Below, piece after piece: positions 19,805-29,800 of a DNA stretch of 64,000 nucleotides (position 1 is the first letter of the stretch; each line of letters begins with the position of its first letter). The stretch comes from Polyangium mundeleinium (GTDB taxonomy: Bacteria > Myxococcota_A > Polyangia > Polyangiales > Polyangiaceae): assembly GCF_028369105.1 (NCBI RefSeq), contig NZ_JAQNDO010000001.1, positions 11,626,501 to 11,690,500 of the forward strand, given 5' to 3'. The translations under genes and the position numbers were made by a program. Below the pieces are notes generated by a model, which searched no databases, was not told the DNA's origin, and worked only from the letters and a program-made list of their open reading frames with translations.

Positions 19805-21142
19805 TCAGCGGAAGAGCTCGGCGAGCAAGCGCGAGAGCTCACCGAGGCCCGCTTCGATCGCAGCCTCGGGGCACGTCGGATCCCGCGGGAGGACGGTGTG
19901 CTCCTCACGCAAGGCGAGCGCGGCGCGCGGGTTCTGGAACCAGTCCTCGTCGAAGCGTTCGAGGAGCGCGCGGCGATCCGACAGGGCGAGGAGCGCACCC
20001 GCGAGGCGCGTCGGATCCTGCGGATCGGAAGCAGGAAGGACGAACGCGAGTCCACCGGGGATCGAAGCGCCGAGGGCGCGATCCGTGAGCTCTTCGAAGC
20101 GCTCGCGCCGGGCGCGGTGCGGCATGGTGACCGTGCCACGAAGGAGGACGCGGGCAGCGTCGAGGCGAAGCGAGAGGAGGAGCGCGCGGGCGACGTCTTG
20201 TGCTTGCGCACGCGCACGCGAGCGGCCGAGGCCGAGCGAGCGCACGCCGAACGTGGGGTCGGCAGGCAAGGCGCCGAAGAGCGCGGCCCTGCGCGCGCGA
20301 CGAAGATCAAACGGGGGACGCGCGAAGACGAAGGGCGCCGCGCGCGGGACGTCGGCCTCGGCGAAGGCTTCACCAAAGCGAGCGAGCGCGCGCACGAAGG
20401 AGGTCGCGCCGAGCAGGCGCGGGAGCGTGAACGGCGGGATCGAGAGGCCGTCGAGGAGGCCCGTCTTGCCGAAGAGCTCCTGGAACCAGCGCGGCGAGAG
20501 GCGCGCAGGCCAGCCCTCGCCGGCGTCACGCGCGAGCATCACGGCGAGCGCGTCGTCCCAGCGCAGCGCGCGCTTCGGCATGAGCTCGGCCGTCACGTCG
20601 AGCAGGCGCTCGGCGATCCGCGCGAGTGAGGCCGCGGGCTTCACGGGGATCTCGAGGGCATCGACGTCTTCGATCCCGAGGCGGCGGAACGCCTCGGCGC
20701 GGCGCTCCTCATGAACGAGCGCGGCGTCGGAGAGATCGCCCGCGCCACGCGTGAGCGCATCGGCGAGGACGTGGCGCCGCGCGGGGACAGTCTCGTCGAG
20801 CAGACGTGCGAGCGTGACGCGCGGGCTCACGCCCTCGGGCGCGGGACCTTCGATCTCGATCGTGGGCGCGTGCCACGCCTCGGCGAGGCGCACGCGCTCG
20901 ACCCAGGTGACGCGTGTGATCGTGAGCGCTGCGACGTGCGCGTGCGCGGCGGCGAGGATCGGATCCTTCGCGCCCCGCTCACCGAGCTCGATCCACATCG
21001 AGCGTGTGCTCACCGCGCGGAAGACTTCGAGCACGTTGCCACGCGCGGCGGGTCCCTCGACACGGAAGGCGCGCTCCTTCTGGCGGAGCTCGCCCGTGGC
21101 GCGCGCGATCAGACGATCGATCTCATGCGGAGGCAGATCCAT
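19805..21142 (-). CDS. Hypothetical protein downstream of miaE
   Basis: 445 residues, rich in Arg/Ala/Leu, no signal peptide or membrane helix. No family recognised and no HExxH, Walker or other catalytic motif visible. The sequence is mostly helical by composition (EIDRLIARATGELRQKERAF at the start, LGELSRLLAELFR at the end). Its codon use matches neighbours and it starts 4 bp after the miaE stop, so the two are very likely translated from one message. Confidence 0.7.
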   Translation of the reverse strand: MDLPPHEIDRLIARATGELRQKERAFRVEGPAARGNVLEVFRAVSTRSMWIELGERGAKDPILAAAHAHVAALTITRVTWVERVRLAEAWHAPTIEIEGPAPEGVSPRVTLARLLDETVPARRHVLADALTRGAGDLSDAALVHEERRAEAFRRLGIEDVDALEIPVKPAASLARIAERLLDVTAELMPKRALRWDDALAVMLARDAGEGWPARLSPRWFQELFGKTGLLDGLSIPPFTLPRLLGATSFVRALARFGEAFAEADVPRAAPFVFARPPFDLRRARRAALFGALPADPTFGVRSLGLGRSRARAQAQDVARALLLSLRLDAARVLLRGTVTMPHRARRERFEELTDRALGASIPGGLAFVLPASDPQDPTRLAGALLALSDRRALLERFDEDWFQNPRAALALREEHTVLPRDPTCPEAAIEAGLGELSRLLAELFR

Positions 21143-21146
21143 GGCG

Positions 21147-21749
21147 TCACCCGTGCACAGTGGGCTCTTTGCCGAGCACCTCGACGAGCCTCCCCTCGGC
21201 CCGCGCGATCTCTTCGAGGCGCGCGCGCACGGCGGCAGGATCCGCCTTCACGCTCGTCGCGAGGTCGACGAACGTTCGGTAATGCCGCGCCTCGCAAGCG
21301 AAGAGCTCCTCGTAGAACGCGAGCAGCTCGGGCTCGTCGCCGCGCGACCGCAAGGCCTCGCAGAGGAGACGAAACCGCTCGCACGAGCGCGCCTCGATCA
21401 CGGCGCCGACGAGCAGCCGATCGACGAGCGGATCCTCCGGCGCGCCCTTGCGACCGACGCCGATCGCCTTGCGCAGCTCGGCTGCGTAGACGTCGACCTC
21501 GGGCTTGCCGAGTGTGAGACCCCGGCGGGTGAGCTCGTCGAGCACGCCCCGGAAATGACGCAGCTCCTCTTCGGCGAGCTCGACGAGCGCGCGCGCCACC
21601 TCCGTCCGCTCGGGCCAGCGCGCCGCCAGCGACAGCGCGTTCGACGCCGCCTTCATCTCGCAGTGCGCGTGATCCCGGAGCAGGGTGGCGAGGTCTGCGA
21701 GGGCCAAGGTCGCCCAGGCGGGATCGGTCGGTCGGGTCAGGCAGAGCAC
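21147..21749 (-). CDS. miaE: tRNA-(ms2io6A37) hydroxylase MiaE-like
   Basis: About 200 residues, ferritin-like di-iron fold. Iron ligands are visible in HAHCEMKAA, EEELRHF, EARSCERF and EARHYRTF, in the order and spacing of MiaE, which hydroxylates 2-methylthio-N6-isopentenyl-A37 in tRNAs reading U-starting codons. GTG at 21749 (before LCLTRPTDPAW) is chosen; the frame is open to a TTG at 21785. Coupled to an unknown gene 4 bp downstream. Confidence 0.87.
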   Translation of the reverse strand: MLCLTRPTDPAWATLALADLATLLRDHAHCEMKAASNALSLAARWPERTEVARALVELAEEELRHFRGVLDELTRRGLTLGKPEVDVYAAELRKAIGVGRKGAPEDPLVDRLLVGAVIEARSCERFRLLCEALRSRGDEPELLAFYEELFACEARHYRTFVDLATSVKADPAAVRARLEEIARAEGRLVEVLGKEPTVHG

Positions 21750-21840
21750 GAGGCCCGAACTATGGCACGACGACTCCGGGCGCAAGACGCGGCAGGCGTC
21801 CTTCCGTCCGGGATGCGCCCGCGCGTCGGGGCGCTTCGGG

Positions 21841-22896
21841 TTACTTCTCCCCTTCGCCGCTCGCCGCTTCGCTCGCCGTCCCTTCGCCGCTCACCCGGTT
21901 GCGCGTCAGGCCGCTCGACTCGAGGTGATACGTCAGGCCGATGGCAATCATCGTGCTGTTGATCGTGGTCGAGAGCGTCCGACGGACGGAGACCTCAGCG
22001 GCGATCTCCTGGCCGATGTAGCCGAAGCCGCCGGAGAGCTGATGGACGCCTGCGCCTTGATCGAAGCGGTAGCCGAGGCGGATCGGGTAATGGTCGCCCG
22101 CGAGGTACTCGCCGCCTGCCATGACGCGCGCCGTCGTCTTGTTCCACGAATCGAGATCGGCGACGCCGTCGACCTCGAGCGTGAGGCTCTCCGATCCGTA
22201 GCCGAGCGCAGCGCCGATCGTGGTGGGCAGGAGCCCATGGCCCGGGTGCGTGAGGTTCTGCCCGGCGACGCCGAGGTGAACCGACTGCGTGATCTTGATG
22301 GTGACCCCAGCGTCGAAGGTCAGCGTATCGACCGACGGCATGCGCTTGCCTGCTGCGTCGACGAGCCCGCCCGACACGGAGCTGTAACGCGCCGCTGCTG
22401 CGTCATCGAGCGGACCGAAGCCGTCCTGGATCATGCGCAGGTAGCGACCGCCGATCCCGAGGAAGACACGATCACCGACGGGGTACGCGGCGGCCGCGCG
22501 CGCGTCGATGAAGCCGCGATCGACGCCGTCGGGATCGATGATGCCGCCCATGAACGCGAGGCCGCCGGCGATGCGGGTCGACGACGTGATCGAGTCGACG
22601 ATGGCACCGCCGCCGATGGCGCGTGTCACCTCGGGCGTGAACTGCCCGATCGCCTCGATGTGATAGAGGCGCGTGAGCGCCATGTTCGCGGGGTTCGAGA
22701 AGATCGCCGTCGTGCCGTTGCCGACGGCGCGCGTCGCGCCGGCCATGGCGAGGCTCCGCGCCGTCTCGTTCTCCCCGTAGGAGTAGGCGAGCTGTGGGGC
22801 GAGGGCGATTTCCTGCGCGTGCACGATCGAAGCCGACGATCCGACCACCAGCGCGGACAGGACCGCGGTGGTGCCTGCTCTGCTCACCGGACGCAT
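21841..22896 (-). CDS. Outer-membrane beta-barrel protein (FadL/PorV-like)
   Basis: 351 residues. Signal peptide with cleavage after SSASIVHA. The mature start holds ARSLAMAGATRAVGNGTTAIFSNPANMAL, the conserved N-terminal motif of the FadL/OmpP1/PorV-type barrels in which a GG/NPA loop plugs the pore. Repeating beta strands follow (FLGIGGRYLRMI, VHLGVAGQNLTHPG), and the tail is a charged, disordered segment rather than the usual terminal Phe. Likely in the outer membrane, with transport or assembly role unknown. Confidence 0.82.
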   Translation of the reverse strand: MRPVSRAGTTAVLSALVVGSSASIVHAQEIALAPQLAYSYGENETARSLAMAGATRAVGNGTTAIFSNPANMALTRLYHIEAIGQFTPEVTRAIGGGAIVDSITSSTRIAGGLAFMGGIIDPDGVDRGFIDARAAAAYPVGDRVFLGIGGRYLRMIQDGFGPLDDAAAARYSSVSGGLVDAAGKRMPSVDTLTFDAGVTIKITQSVHLGVAGQNLTHPGHGLLPTTIGAALGYGSESLTLEVDGVADLDSWNKTTARVMAGGEYLAGDHYPIRLGYRFDQGAGVHQLSGGFGYIGQEIAAEVSVRRTLSTTINSTMIAIGLTYHLESSGLTRNRVSGEGTASEAASGEGEK

Positions 22897-23506
22897 GAGG
22901 GGGCCTTAGCCACATATCGAGGCCCAGGGCAACTTCTCGGGCCACGCGCGAAAAGGCGGCGGAACCGGTCGCAGCCGTCGCGGGCAAACGCCGGAAATCA
23001 TGGACAATCTTCCCTCTTGACGGACGGACGCATCTGCCAATGCCCGCCTCTCTCGGGCGTCCGAGGACGCGCCTCCTCCGGACGCCATGGTTTCGGCCCT
23101 CGCCGCAACATGACGCCCGGCGGAGCGCGAACGGCGCTACGCGTTGGATCGTCGAACCCGGAAAAACTGCCGTAAAATCATGTGGTTGGGGTATTTGTTT
23201 TCGTTGGGGATGGACGCCCGCCCATCCCCGGTGCTACCTCCGGTTCGTCTTCGCCGCGGCCCCTGTGGGGGGCCCGTCGGGACTCGGATTTTTCCTGACG
23301 ATCGTGAAGGAAGCCTCCCAAGGGCTTACGCAGGGGAGGCTTGATCCTGTATTGTCGTTTTCGCGTTCCGTGATGAACCATTGCGCGAAGCTCGAACAGC
23401 CCCCCTGGAAATGGGCGGGTCGCCCACGCGGGCCGACCCCCATCCCCGAGCCGGGCGAGCCCCGAGGTGTCGCCGGGCTGCCGGCCCCTGATCGTGCCCT
23501 TCGCGC

Positions 23507-23538
23507 CCACAGCATGCGTTCCCCTCGGCATGCTGTGG
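23507..23538. repeat. 11-bp inverted repeat overlapping a DnaA box
   Basis: CCACAGCATGC (23507-23517) and GCATGCTGTGG (23528-23538) are perfect complements with a 10-bp spacer. The right arm runs into the DnaA-like box at 23534-23542, and the left arm begins with CCACA, the core of a box in the opposite orientation, so this may place two DnaA monomers face to face. Confidence 0.65.
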
Positions 23539-23553
23539 ATATCTTGTGGATAA
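23534..23553. promoter_or_regulatory. dnaA: Tandem DnaA boxes
   Basis: TGTGGATAT (8/9 match) and TGTGGATAA (perfect reverse complement of TTATCCACA) lie 11 bp apart in the same orientation, that is about one helical turn, about 150-170 bp before the dnaA start codon. They could serve both origin firing and dnaA autoregulation. Confidence 0.75.
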
Positions 23554-23701
23554 CGCGGGGAATTCATCACGGGCTTCGAACTTCCCGCATTGATTCCGCA
23601 CGATAGCGAGACGAATCGCTGATGCGGGTTGTGGAAAACTTGGGGGCGATCCTGCACGAGGATCGCCACGGCACTGTATTCGCAGCGATTTCTGGGCTGG
23701 A

Positions 23702-25156
23702 ATGACCACTTCGAGAGACGAATCGCGAGCGATTTTCGAACGGGCGATCGAGCATACGCGCGGGCTTTCCCCTGCGACGTTCGATCAGTGGTTCGGCGGC
23801 GTGCAGTTCGACGACCTCACGGACGGGGTCCTCTCGCTCCGGGTGCAGAACGAGTTCGTTCTCGAGTGGGTCAAGACCAATTTCCTACCCACGATCACCG
23901 ACAAGATCCGTGAGCTCACCGGCTGGAGCGTCCAGGTCGCCTGGACCATCGACCAGCACCTCGAGGCTCCCATCGCGAACGTCCCGCAGATGCCGCCCGT
24001 GCGCCCCCGCTCCCTCGTCGTGCGTAGCTCGACGAATCCGCCGGCCGCGCCCGCATCCCCGAGCGCGCCCGTCGCCGCCGAGCCGCGCGCCCCGGCGTCC
24101 GCGCCGACACCGCTACGCAGGCCCGCCCTGCCCGATGATCTGAACCCGAAGCACACCTTCGCGACGTTCGTCGTCGGCCCCTCGAACCAGCTCGCCCACG
24201 CGGCTGCGATCGCGGCCGCGGGCGGCGGCGGCAGGCGGTACAACCCGCTCTTCATCTGCGGCGGCACCGGGCTCGGCAAGACCCACCTCGTCCACGCGAT
24301 CGCGCACCGCGTCCTCGACGAGCGCCCGGGCGCCCGCATCATCTACGTCTCCGCCGAGCGCTTCACGAACGACTTCATCACGGCCATCCAGCACCACCGG
24401 ATGGACGACTTCCGCGCGAAGTACCGCGTCCACTGCGACCTGCTCCTCGTCGACGACATCCAGTTCCTCGCCGGCCGCGAGCAGACGCAGGAAGAGTTCT
24501 TCCACACGTTCAACGCGCTCCACGGCCTCGATCGGCAGATCGTCGTGACGAGCGACAAGTACCCGCAGAACCTCGAGCGCATGGAGGAGCGGCTCGTCTC
24601 GCGCTTCTCATGGGGCCTCGTCGCCGACATCCAGGCGCCCGAGCTCGAGACGCGCGTGGCGATCGTGCGCAACAAGGCCGCGCTCGAGGGCATCGTCCTG
24701 CCCGACGACGTCGCGCTCTACCTTGCCCAGGTGATCCGCTCGAACGTGCGCGAGCTCGAAGGCACCCTGATCCGCCTCGCCGCCAAGTCCTCGCTCACGG
24801 GCCGCCCCGTGGATCTCGCCTTCGCCCGCGCCGAGATCACGGCCGCCACGCCCCGCGCGCAGATCATGAGCGTCGAGGACATCCAGCGCGCGGTCTGCCA
24901 CCATTTCCACCTTCGCTCGATCGATTTGACCTCCAAGGACCGCCACAAGAGCATCGCCTTCGCGCGGCACGTGGCGATGTACCTGTGCAAGCAGCGGCTC
25001 AAGGTCTCGTTCCCCGAGATCGGCCGTGCATTCGGCAACCGCGACCACACGACCGTCATGAGCGCCGTCCGGAAGATCGAGGCCCAGCGCGACACCGACC
25101 CGCAGGTCCGCGCCCACCTCGAAGCCCTGGAGCGCAAGCTCGCCGGCGATTCCTGA
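23702..25156 (+). CDS. dnaA: Chromosomal replication initiator DnaA
   Basis: 484 residues. Domain I (LSPATFDQWFGGVQF), a Pro/Ala-rich linker domain II (~100-150), AAA+ domain III with Walker A GGTGLGKTH and Walker B LLLVDDIQFLAGRE, and domain IV with the DnaA-box reading helix DHTTVMSAVRKIE. All key residues are present. ATG at 23702. The ribosome binding site is weak (GGCTGGA directly before the ATG). The gene is not followed by dnaN, recF or gyrB but by an unrelated lipoprotein gene, so the classical origin gene order is lost. Confidence 0.97.
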   Translation: MTTSRDESRAIFERAIEHTRGLSPATFDQWFGGVQFDDLTDGVLSLRVQNEFVLEWVKTNFLPTITDKIRELTGWSVQVAWTIDQHLEAPIANVPQMPPVRPRSLVVRSSTNPPAAPASPSAPVAAEPRAPASAPTPLRRPALPDDLNPKHTFATFVVGPSNQLAHAAAIAAAGGGGRRYNPLFICGGTGLGKTHLVHAIAHRVLDERPGARIIYVSAERFTNDFITAIQHHRMDDFRAKYRVHCDLLLVDDIQFLAGREQTQEEFFHTFNALHGLDRQIVVTSDKYPQNLERMEERLVSRFSWGLVADIQAPELETRVAIVRNKAALEGIVLPDDVALYLAQVIRSNVRELEGTLIRLAAKSSLTGRPVDLAFARAEITAATPRAQIMSVEDIQRAVCHHFHLRSIDLTSKDRHKSIAFARHVAMYLCKQRLKVSFPEIGRAFGNRDHTTVMSAVRKIEAQRDTDPQVRAHLEALERKLAGDS

Positions 25157-25209
25157 GCGTCCGGCGGGACACCGCATCCCCGACAGCCCCCCGCGCGTAG
25201 ACTGGGGCC

Positions 25210-26823
25210 ATGCGCTGGATCACGCCCCTTGCGCTGCTCGTTGCCACGAGCGCCTGCGCCTCCCCTCCCCCTGCGCCCGTCACGACGCCCGCTCCGAAGA
25301 TCGCGTTGCCTGTCCTCGACGCGGCTCCGAAGGAGACGAGCGCGCCCAAGGAGAGCTTGCTCCTGCCGCTGGGCGATCGGCCTTCGATCCCAGAATGGAA
25401 CGGCGCGACGGCGTGGCTGAACGTGGATCGGCCGCTGCGTCGCGACGCGCTGCGTGGTCACGTGGTGGTGGTCGACTTCTGGACGAGCTGCTGCATCAAC
25501 TGCCTGCACACGCTCTCCACGCTGGCCGCGATCGAGCGGCGTTTTGCGAAAGAGCCCGTGCTCGTCGTGGGCGTGCATTCGCCCAAGTTCGACGAAGAGA
25601 AAAACGCGGCGCGCCTGCGCGACACGCTGCGTGATCTGGAGATCCTCCACCCCGTCGCCGTCGACGCGAACATGACGATCTGGGACGCGTGGGGCGTGCG
25701 CGCGTGGCCCACGGTCGCGCTGATCGACGCGGAAGGAAGGCTCGCGTGGGTGGGCTCAGGCGAGCCGGATCCAGCCGACCTCAGCGGCGCGGTCGAAGAG
25801 GCGCTCGCCGAAGGGCGGTCCTCGAACGTGCTCGCAAAGGCGCCGATCGAAGGGCTGCGGCCCGATCGCGGTCCGGCGGGCGTCTTGCGATATCCGGGCA
25901 AGGTGCTCGCGCTGCAGAACGGTGGCCTCGCCATCTCCGACACGGGCCATCACCGCATCGTGCTGACGAACGCCGCGGGCACAGTGGAAGCCGTATTCGG
26001 ATCGGGCGAAGCGGGCGCGACGGACGGAGCTGCGGAGCGCGCGACGTTCCAGCGTCCGCAGGGGCTCACGGAGGTCGGCGCCGATCTCTACGTCGCCGAT
26101 ACGGGTAACCACCTGATCCGCAAGATCGATCGCAACACGCGGCAGGTCACCACGGTCGCCGGCACGGGCGAGCTCGGCGCCGAGCCGCTCGGCTTGCAGG
26201 AGCACACCGGGCGAACGGCCCCGCTGCGCTCGCCGTGGGATCTGTTGCACCACAAAGGATCGATCTACGTCGCGCTCGCCGGCTCGCATCAGATCGCGGT
26301 CTTCGATCCGAAAATGGGCACGGTGCGCCTCTACGCGGGCAGCGGGCGCGAGGCGCGCGAGGACGGGCCGGCCCAGGCCGCCGCGTTCGCCCAGCCGAGC
26401 GCGCTCGCCACCGACGACAAGAGCCTCTTCGTGCTCGACAGCGAAACCTCGAGCGTCCGCGCGATCGACTTCGCGACGGCCGCTGTGCGCACCGTGATCG
26501 GTGTCGACCTCTTCGTGTTCGGCGACGTCGACGGCGAGGCCGCAAAGGCGCGGCTGCAGCACCCGATCGGCATGACGTACGGACAAGGCGCGTTGTGGGT
26601 CGCCGATTCGTACAACGGCAAGGTCAAGCGCGTGGACCCGGCGAAGGGTACGACGCGCACGGTGCTCACGGGCCTCGCCGAGCCGGCCGGGATCACGGTC
26701 GCGGGCAAGGACCTCGTCATCGCCGACACGAACAAGAGCCGCATCGTGCGGCGCGCGATCACCGGCAGCGGCGAGGCCGCGCCCGTGGCCTTCGCGGGCC
26801 TCACGCCTCCCAAGGCGCCGTGA
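25210..26823 (+). CDS. Lipoprotein with thioredoxin-like domain and NHL-repeat propeller (NHLRC2-like)
   Basis: 537 residues. Lipoprotein-like signal (LALLVATSAC, Cys16). Residues ~75-190 are a thioredoxin/TlpA-like domain with an active-site pair C95-I-N-C98 preceded by a further Cys (WTSCCINCLHT) and cis-Pro region VRAWPTVALID. From ~200 to the end come NHL repeats forming a propeller (IADTNKSRIVRRAI, VADTGNHLIRKID, VADSYNGKVKRVD). The layout matches NHLRC2, whose bacterial homologues have unknown roles. It would sit in the periplasm on a lipid anchor, possibly as a redox or scaffold protein. Starts 53 bp after dnaA and may share its transcript. Confidence 0.88.
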   Translation: MRWITPLALLVATSACASPPPAPVTTPAPKIALPVLDAAPKETSAPKESLLLPLGDRPSIPEWNGATAWLNVDRPLRRDALRGHVVVVDFWTSCCINCLHTLSTLAAIERRFAKEPVLVVGVHSPKFDEEKNAARLRDTLRDLEILHPVAVDANMTIWDAWGVRAWPTVALIDAEGRLAWVGSGEPDPADLSGAVEEALAEGRSSNVLAKAPIEGLRPDRGPAGVLRYPGKVLALQNGGLAISDTGHHRIVLTNAAGTVEAVFGSGEAGATDGAAERATFQRPQGLTEVGADLYVADTGNHLIRKIDRNTRQVTTVAGTGELGAEPLGLQEHTGRTAPLRSPWDLLHHKGSIYVALAGSHQIAVFDPKMGTVRLYAGSGREAREDGPAQAAAFAQPSALATDDKSLFVLDSETSSVRAIDFATAAVRTVIGVDLFVFGDVDGEAAKARLQHPIGMTYGQGALWVADSYNGKVKRVDPAKGTTRTVLTGLAEPAGITVAGKDLVIADTNKSRIVRRAITGSGEAAPVAFAGLTPPKAP

Positions 26824-26841
26824 AACGTCGGAGCCGTCGAG

Positions 26842-29800
26842 CTAACCGAGCTTTGCGAGCGCCTCGCGCGCGTCGTCGGCGATGAAGCCGTTGCCATAGG
26901 CGTCGGCCATCCGAAGCACGAGCTCGAGCTCGCGCCTCGCCTCGTCCCGCGCGCCGTGCTCGGCGAGGAGCGAGGCCAGAAGCGAGCGGCCTTCGAGCGC
27001 ATCGGCGTGGTAGCCGCGCGCCTCGGCGTACTTCACGAGCTCGCGGATCCGCACCTCGGCTCCCGGCTTGCCGCTCTGCCCGTCGAGGTACGCGAGGTGG
27101 ACGCGGTTGAGCGATGCGATGCGCTCGTAGCCCGCCTCCTCGGCGATTTGCAGCGACTCGGTGAGCGTGGCGTAGGCGCGCGGAAAGTCGCCGAGGCGCC
27201 GCGTGGTGTCGCCGAGGTTGTGCAAGGACGCAGCCATCTCGGCGCGCAGCCCCGCGGCACGGGCGAGCTCGACCGCGCGCGCCGAGGCCTCAGACGCAGC
27301 GCGAAAATCGCGCATGAAGGCGTACACGAGCACGCGCTCCTTCTCGCGCTCGCTCGCGAGCGTGGGATCACCGCTCGGGCTCTTCGCCTCGGCGCGATCG
27401 ATCGCGAGCAGCGCCGCTGCAGCGACGCCGGTCGCGGCGCGTACGTGAGCGATGGCGAGGAGCGTGCGCGGATCCTCGGCCGGCCCCATGGCTTCGAGCC
27501 GATCGGCGGCGCGCGCCGCGCGGGCGAAATCACCACTGCGCGCGCCGAGATCGATCTCGGCGACGAGCGCGCGACGCTGGAGCTCTTCGTTCTGCGCGGC
27601 GAGCTTGAACGCGAGGTCGATCTCGACGTACGCCCGATCGAAGCGGTTCACGGCGCCGAGTGCGCGCGCGACATCGACCCGGGCGGCGACGCGCTGCTCG
27701 AGCGTGCCCGCCGCATCGATCCGACGCAGCGCCCGCGCGGAAAGATCCTCCAGCGAAGGCGCCGCGCGCACGGGCAGGACCGCGGAGCAGAGCTCGCGCA
27801 GCCAGCTCGCGATCTCGGTCGCGGGGCGACGATCGAGATCGGCGAGGTCGATCGCGCGGAGCAGCAGGCGGATGCCGGGTTCGAGCTGGCAGAGGCGCAC
27901 GCGATGTGAAGCCGCGCGTGCGTAAAACGTGGCAGCGCGGTCGCGATCGCCCGCATGGTAGAGGTGGGTCCCGACGCGCTCGCCGTGCGCCTCGGCGACC
28001 TCGTCGCCGAACACGGCGCGGTACGCATCGGCTGCCTTGCCGTGTAGATCACGCCGCGCCTCGTGCGGGATCGTGTCGAGGACGATCTCGCCGTGCATCG
28101 GCGACGGGAAGCTCACTTCCGCGGGGCCGGCCGAGCGCAAGAAGCCTCGCGCGACGAGCTCGCCGATCCCTCGATCGACGACGGAAAAACTCTCGCCGAG
28201 CAGCGCCGCGAGCACCTGCGTGTGCACCGGATCGCCGAGGATCGCCGCGGCGTTCAGCGCCCCACGCTCGCGCTGCGGCAGGCGGCTCACGCGCGCCTCC
28301 ATGAGCGTGCGCAGCGCTCGCGGCACCGCGCGCGCGCCGTCGAGCCGCAGGCGGACGCGGCCGTCCTCGACCTCCACGGCGCGCGCGTCCACGAGCTCCT
28401 TCAAGAGCTCCTCGATGAAGAGCGGATGCCCCGCGGCGCGCTCGCGGCAGAACGCGGCGAGCTCACGAGGCGCCGCGCGCACGCCGATTCGCTCGGCCAC
28501 GAGGCGTTCGCTCTCCTCGCCGCCGAGCGGACCGAGCGCGACCACGTGGTGACGCGCGAGCGGCAAAAGCACGCTCGGCGGCGCCGTGCGTGTCGCGAGC
28601 AGGAACACCGCGCGGATGGCCGACGCCGCGCCCTCGTTGCGGCTCGCCACGCTCGCGATCGCCTCTGCCGTCGCCGCATCCATCGCCTGCGCGTCGTCCC
28701 ACGCGAAGCAGTGGATCCGATCCTCGCAGAGCTTGTGCACCATGCGCGTGAACGCCGCGCGCAGCGCCGTGCCCATCCCGCCGACGTGGCGCGAGGGCCG
28801 ATCGCCGATCCGCGCGCCGAGCTGGCGCAGCACCGCCGACGACTCCTCCTCTTGCAGGCCGAGCGCGCGGAGCCGCGGCAAGGTCGCGAGAATCGCCTGC
28901 TCGCCGTCGCCTTCCTGCACGCCGCAGAGCACCTGCAACATCGCCTGCAGCCCGCTCCACGGGAGCTCGGCGCCGCTCGGCGGGCAGCTCGCTGCGTAAA
29001 ACCCGACCGACCAGTTGCCGCGCCCGAGCCGTCGCTCGATCTCGGCGCAGAGCCGCGTCTTGCCGATGCCCTTCTCGCCGAGGATCGTGATCACCTGCGC
29101 GCGCTTGCGCGTCGCGGCCGCGAGGATCTCGCCGATGCGGCGCAGCTCCTCCTGCCTCCCGACGAACTTGCCGCTCGTCCCGATCGGCGGGCGCGCCGAG
29201 GTGATCACGCGCCCGCCCTCCGGCACCGAGCCCGCGCCGTCCGGCAGCTCGTCGAAGCCAAACGCCCCGCGCACGATCCGCGCCGCCGGGTGGGAGGCTG
29301 CGACCTGCTCCGCGACCGCGCGCGCGAGCCCCTGCGCCTGCGTGACCAGCGTCCCGAGCCGCGCGTCGACGATCGGCACACCGCGCGCATCCACGAGTAC
29401 GCGCCCCACGTGAACGCCCGCCGATGCCCCCCGACCCTTTTGAGCACGAAGGATCACCAGCGCAGCACGCACGGCCGCCTCCGTGTCGCGACCGTCCGCG
29501 TCTTCCAGCCCGAAGAGCGCCACGACCTGCGAGGGCTCCTGCTCCAGGATCACCCCGCCATACCGCGTGATCACCTCGCGCGCGCCCTCCACATCGAACG
29601 GCAGCGCCGGAATGCGGCACGTCCCCGCGACCACGAGCACCGTCCCCTCACGCCGCTCGCCCACGGGCTCAAAAAAATTCGCCGTCGCGACGTTCTCTGC
29701 CGCGACCTTCAACGACGCCGACGTCGTCGGCACCTCGACCGGCGTCCGCTCCTGCTCTGTGCCTTGCGGATCCCCGAGCACCGAGCCTGCCTCGATCTCG

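Larger units (their letters stand above)
22897..23701. other. Probable chromosomal replication origin region (oriC) upstream of dnaA
   Basis: 805 bp without a credible gene, directly upstream of dnaA. It contains a perfect DnaA box (TGTGGATAA at 23545-23553) and three one-mismatch boxes (TTAGCCACA 22906-22914; TGTGGATAT 23534-23542; TGTGGAAAA 23630-23638). An 11-bp inverted repeat flanks the box cluster (23507-23538). A relatively A/T-rich stretch at 23161-23212 could be the unwinding element. A further inverted repeat (AAGCCTCCC 23311-23319 / GGGAGGCTT 23334-23342) may be a hairpin. Genes to the left (13.2-22.9 kb) all point away, as expected beside an origin. The short frames here have no support as genes. 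Confidence 0.72.

Noticed and set aside
23040-23700. Overlapping short frames on both strands in the region before dnaA
   Set aside because: No start signals, domains or codon bias; the DNA carries DnaA boxes and is better read as the origin.
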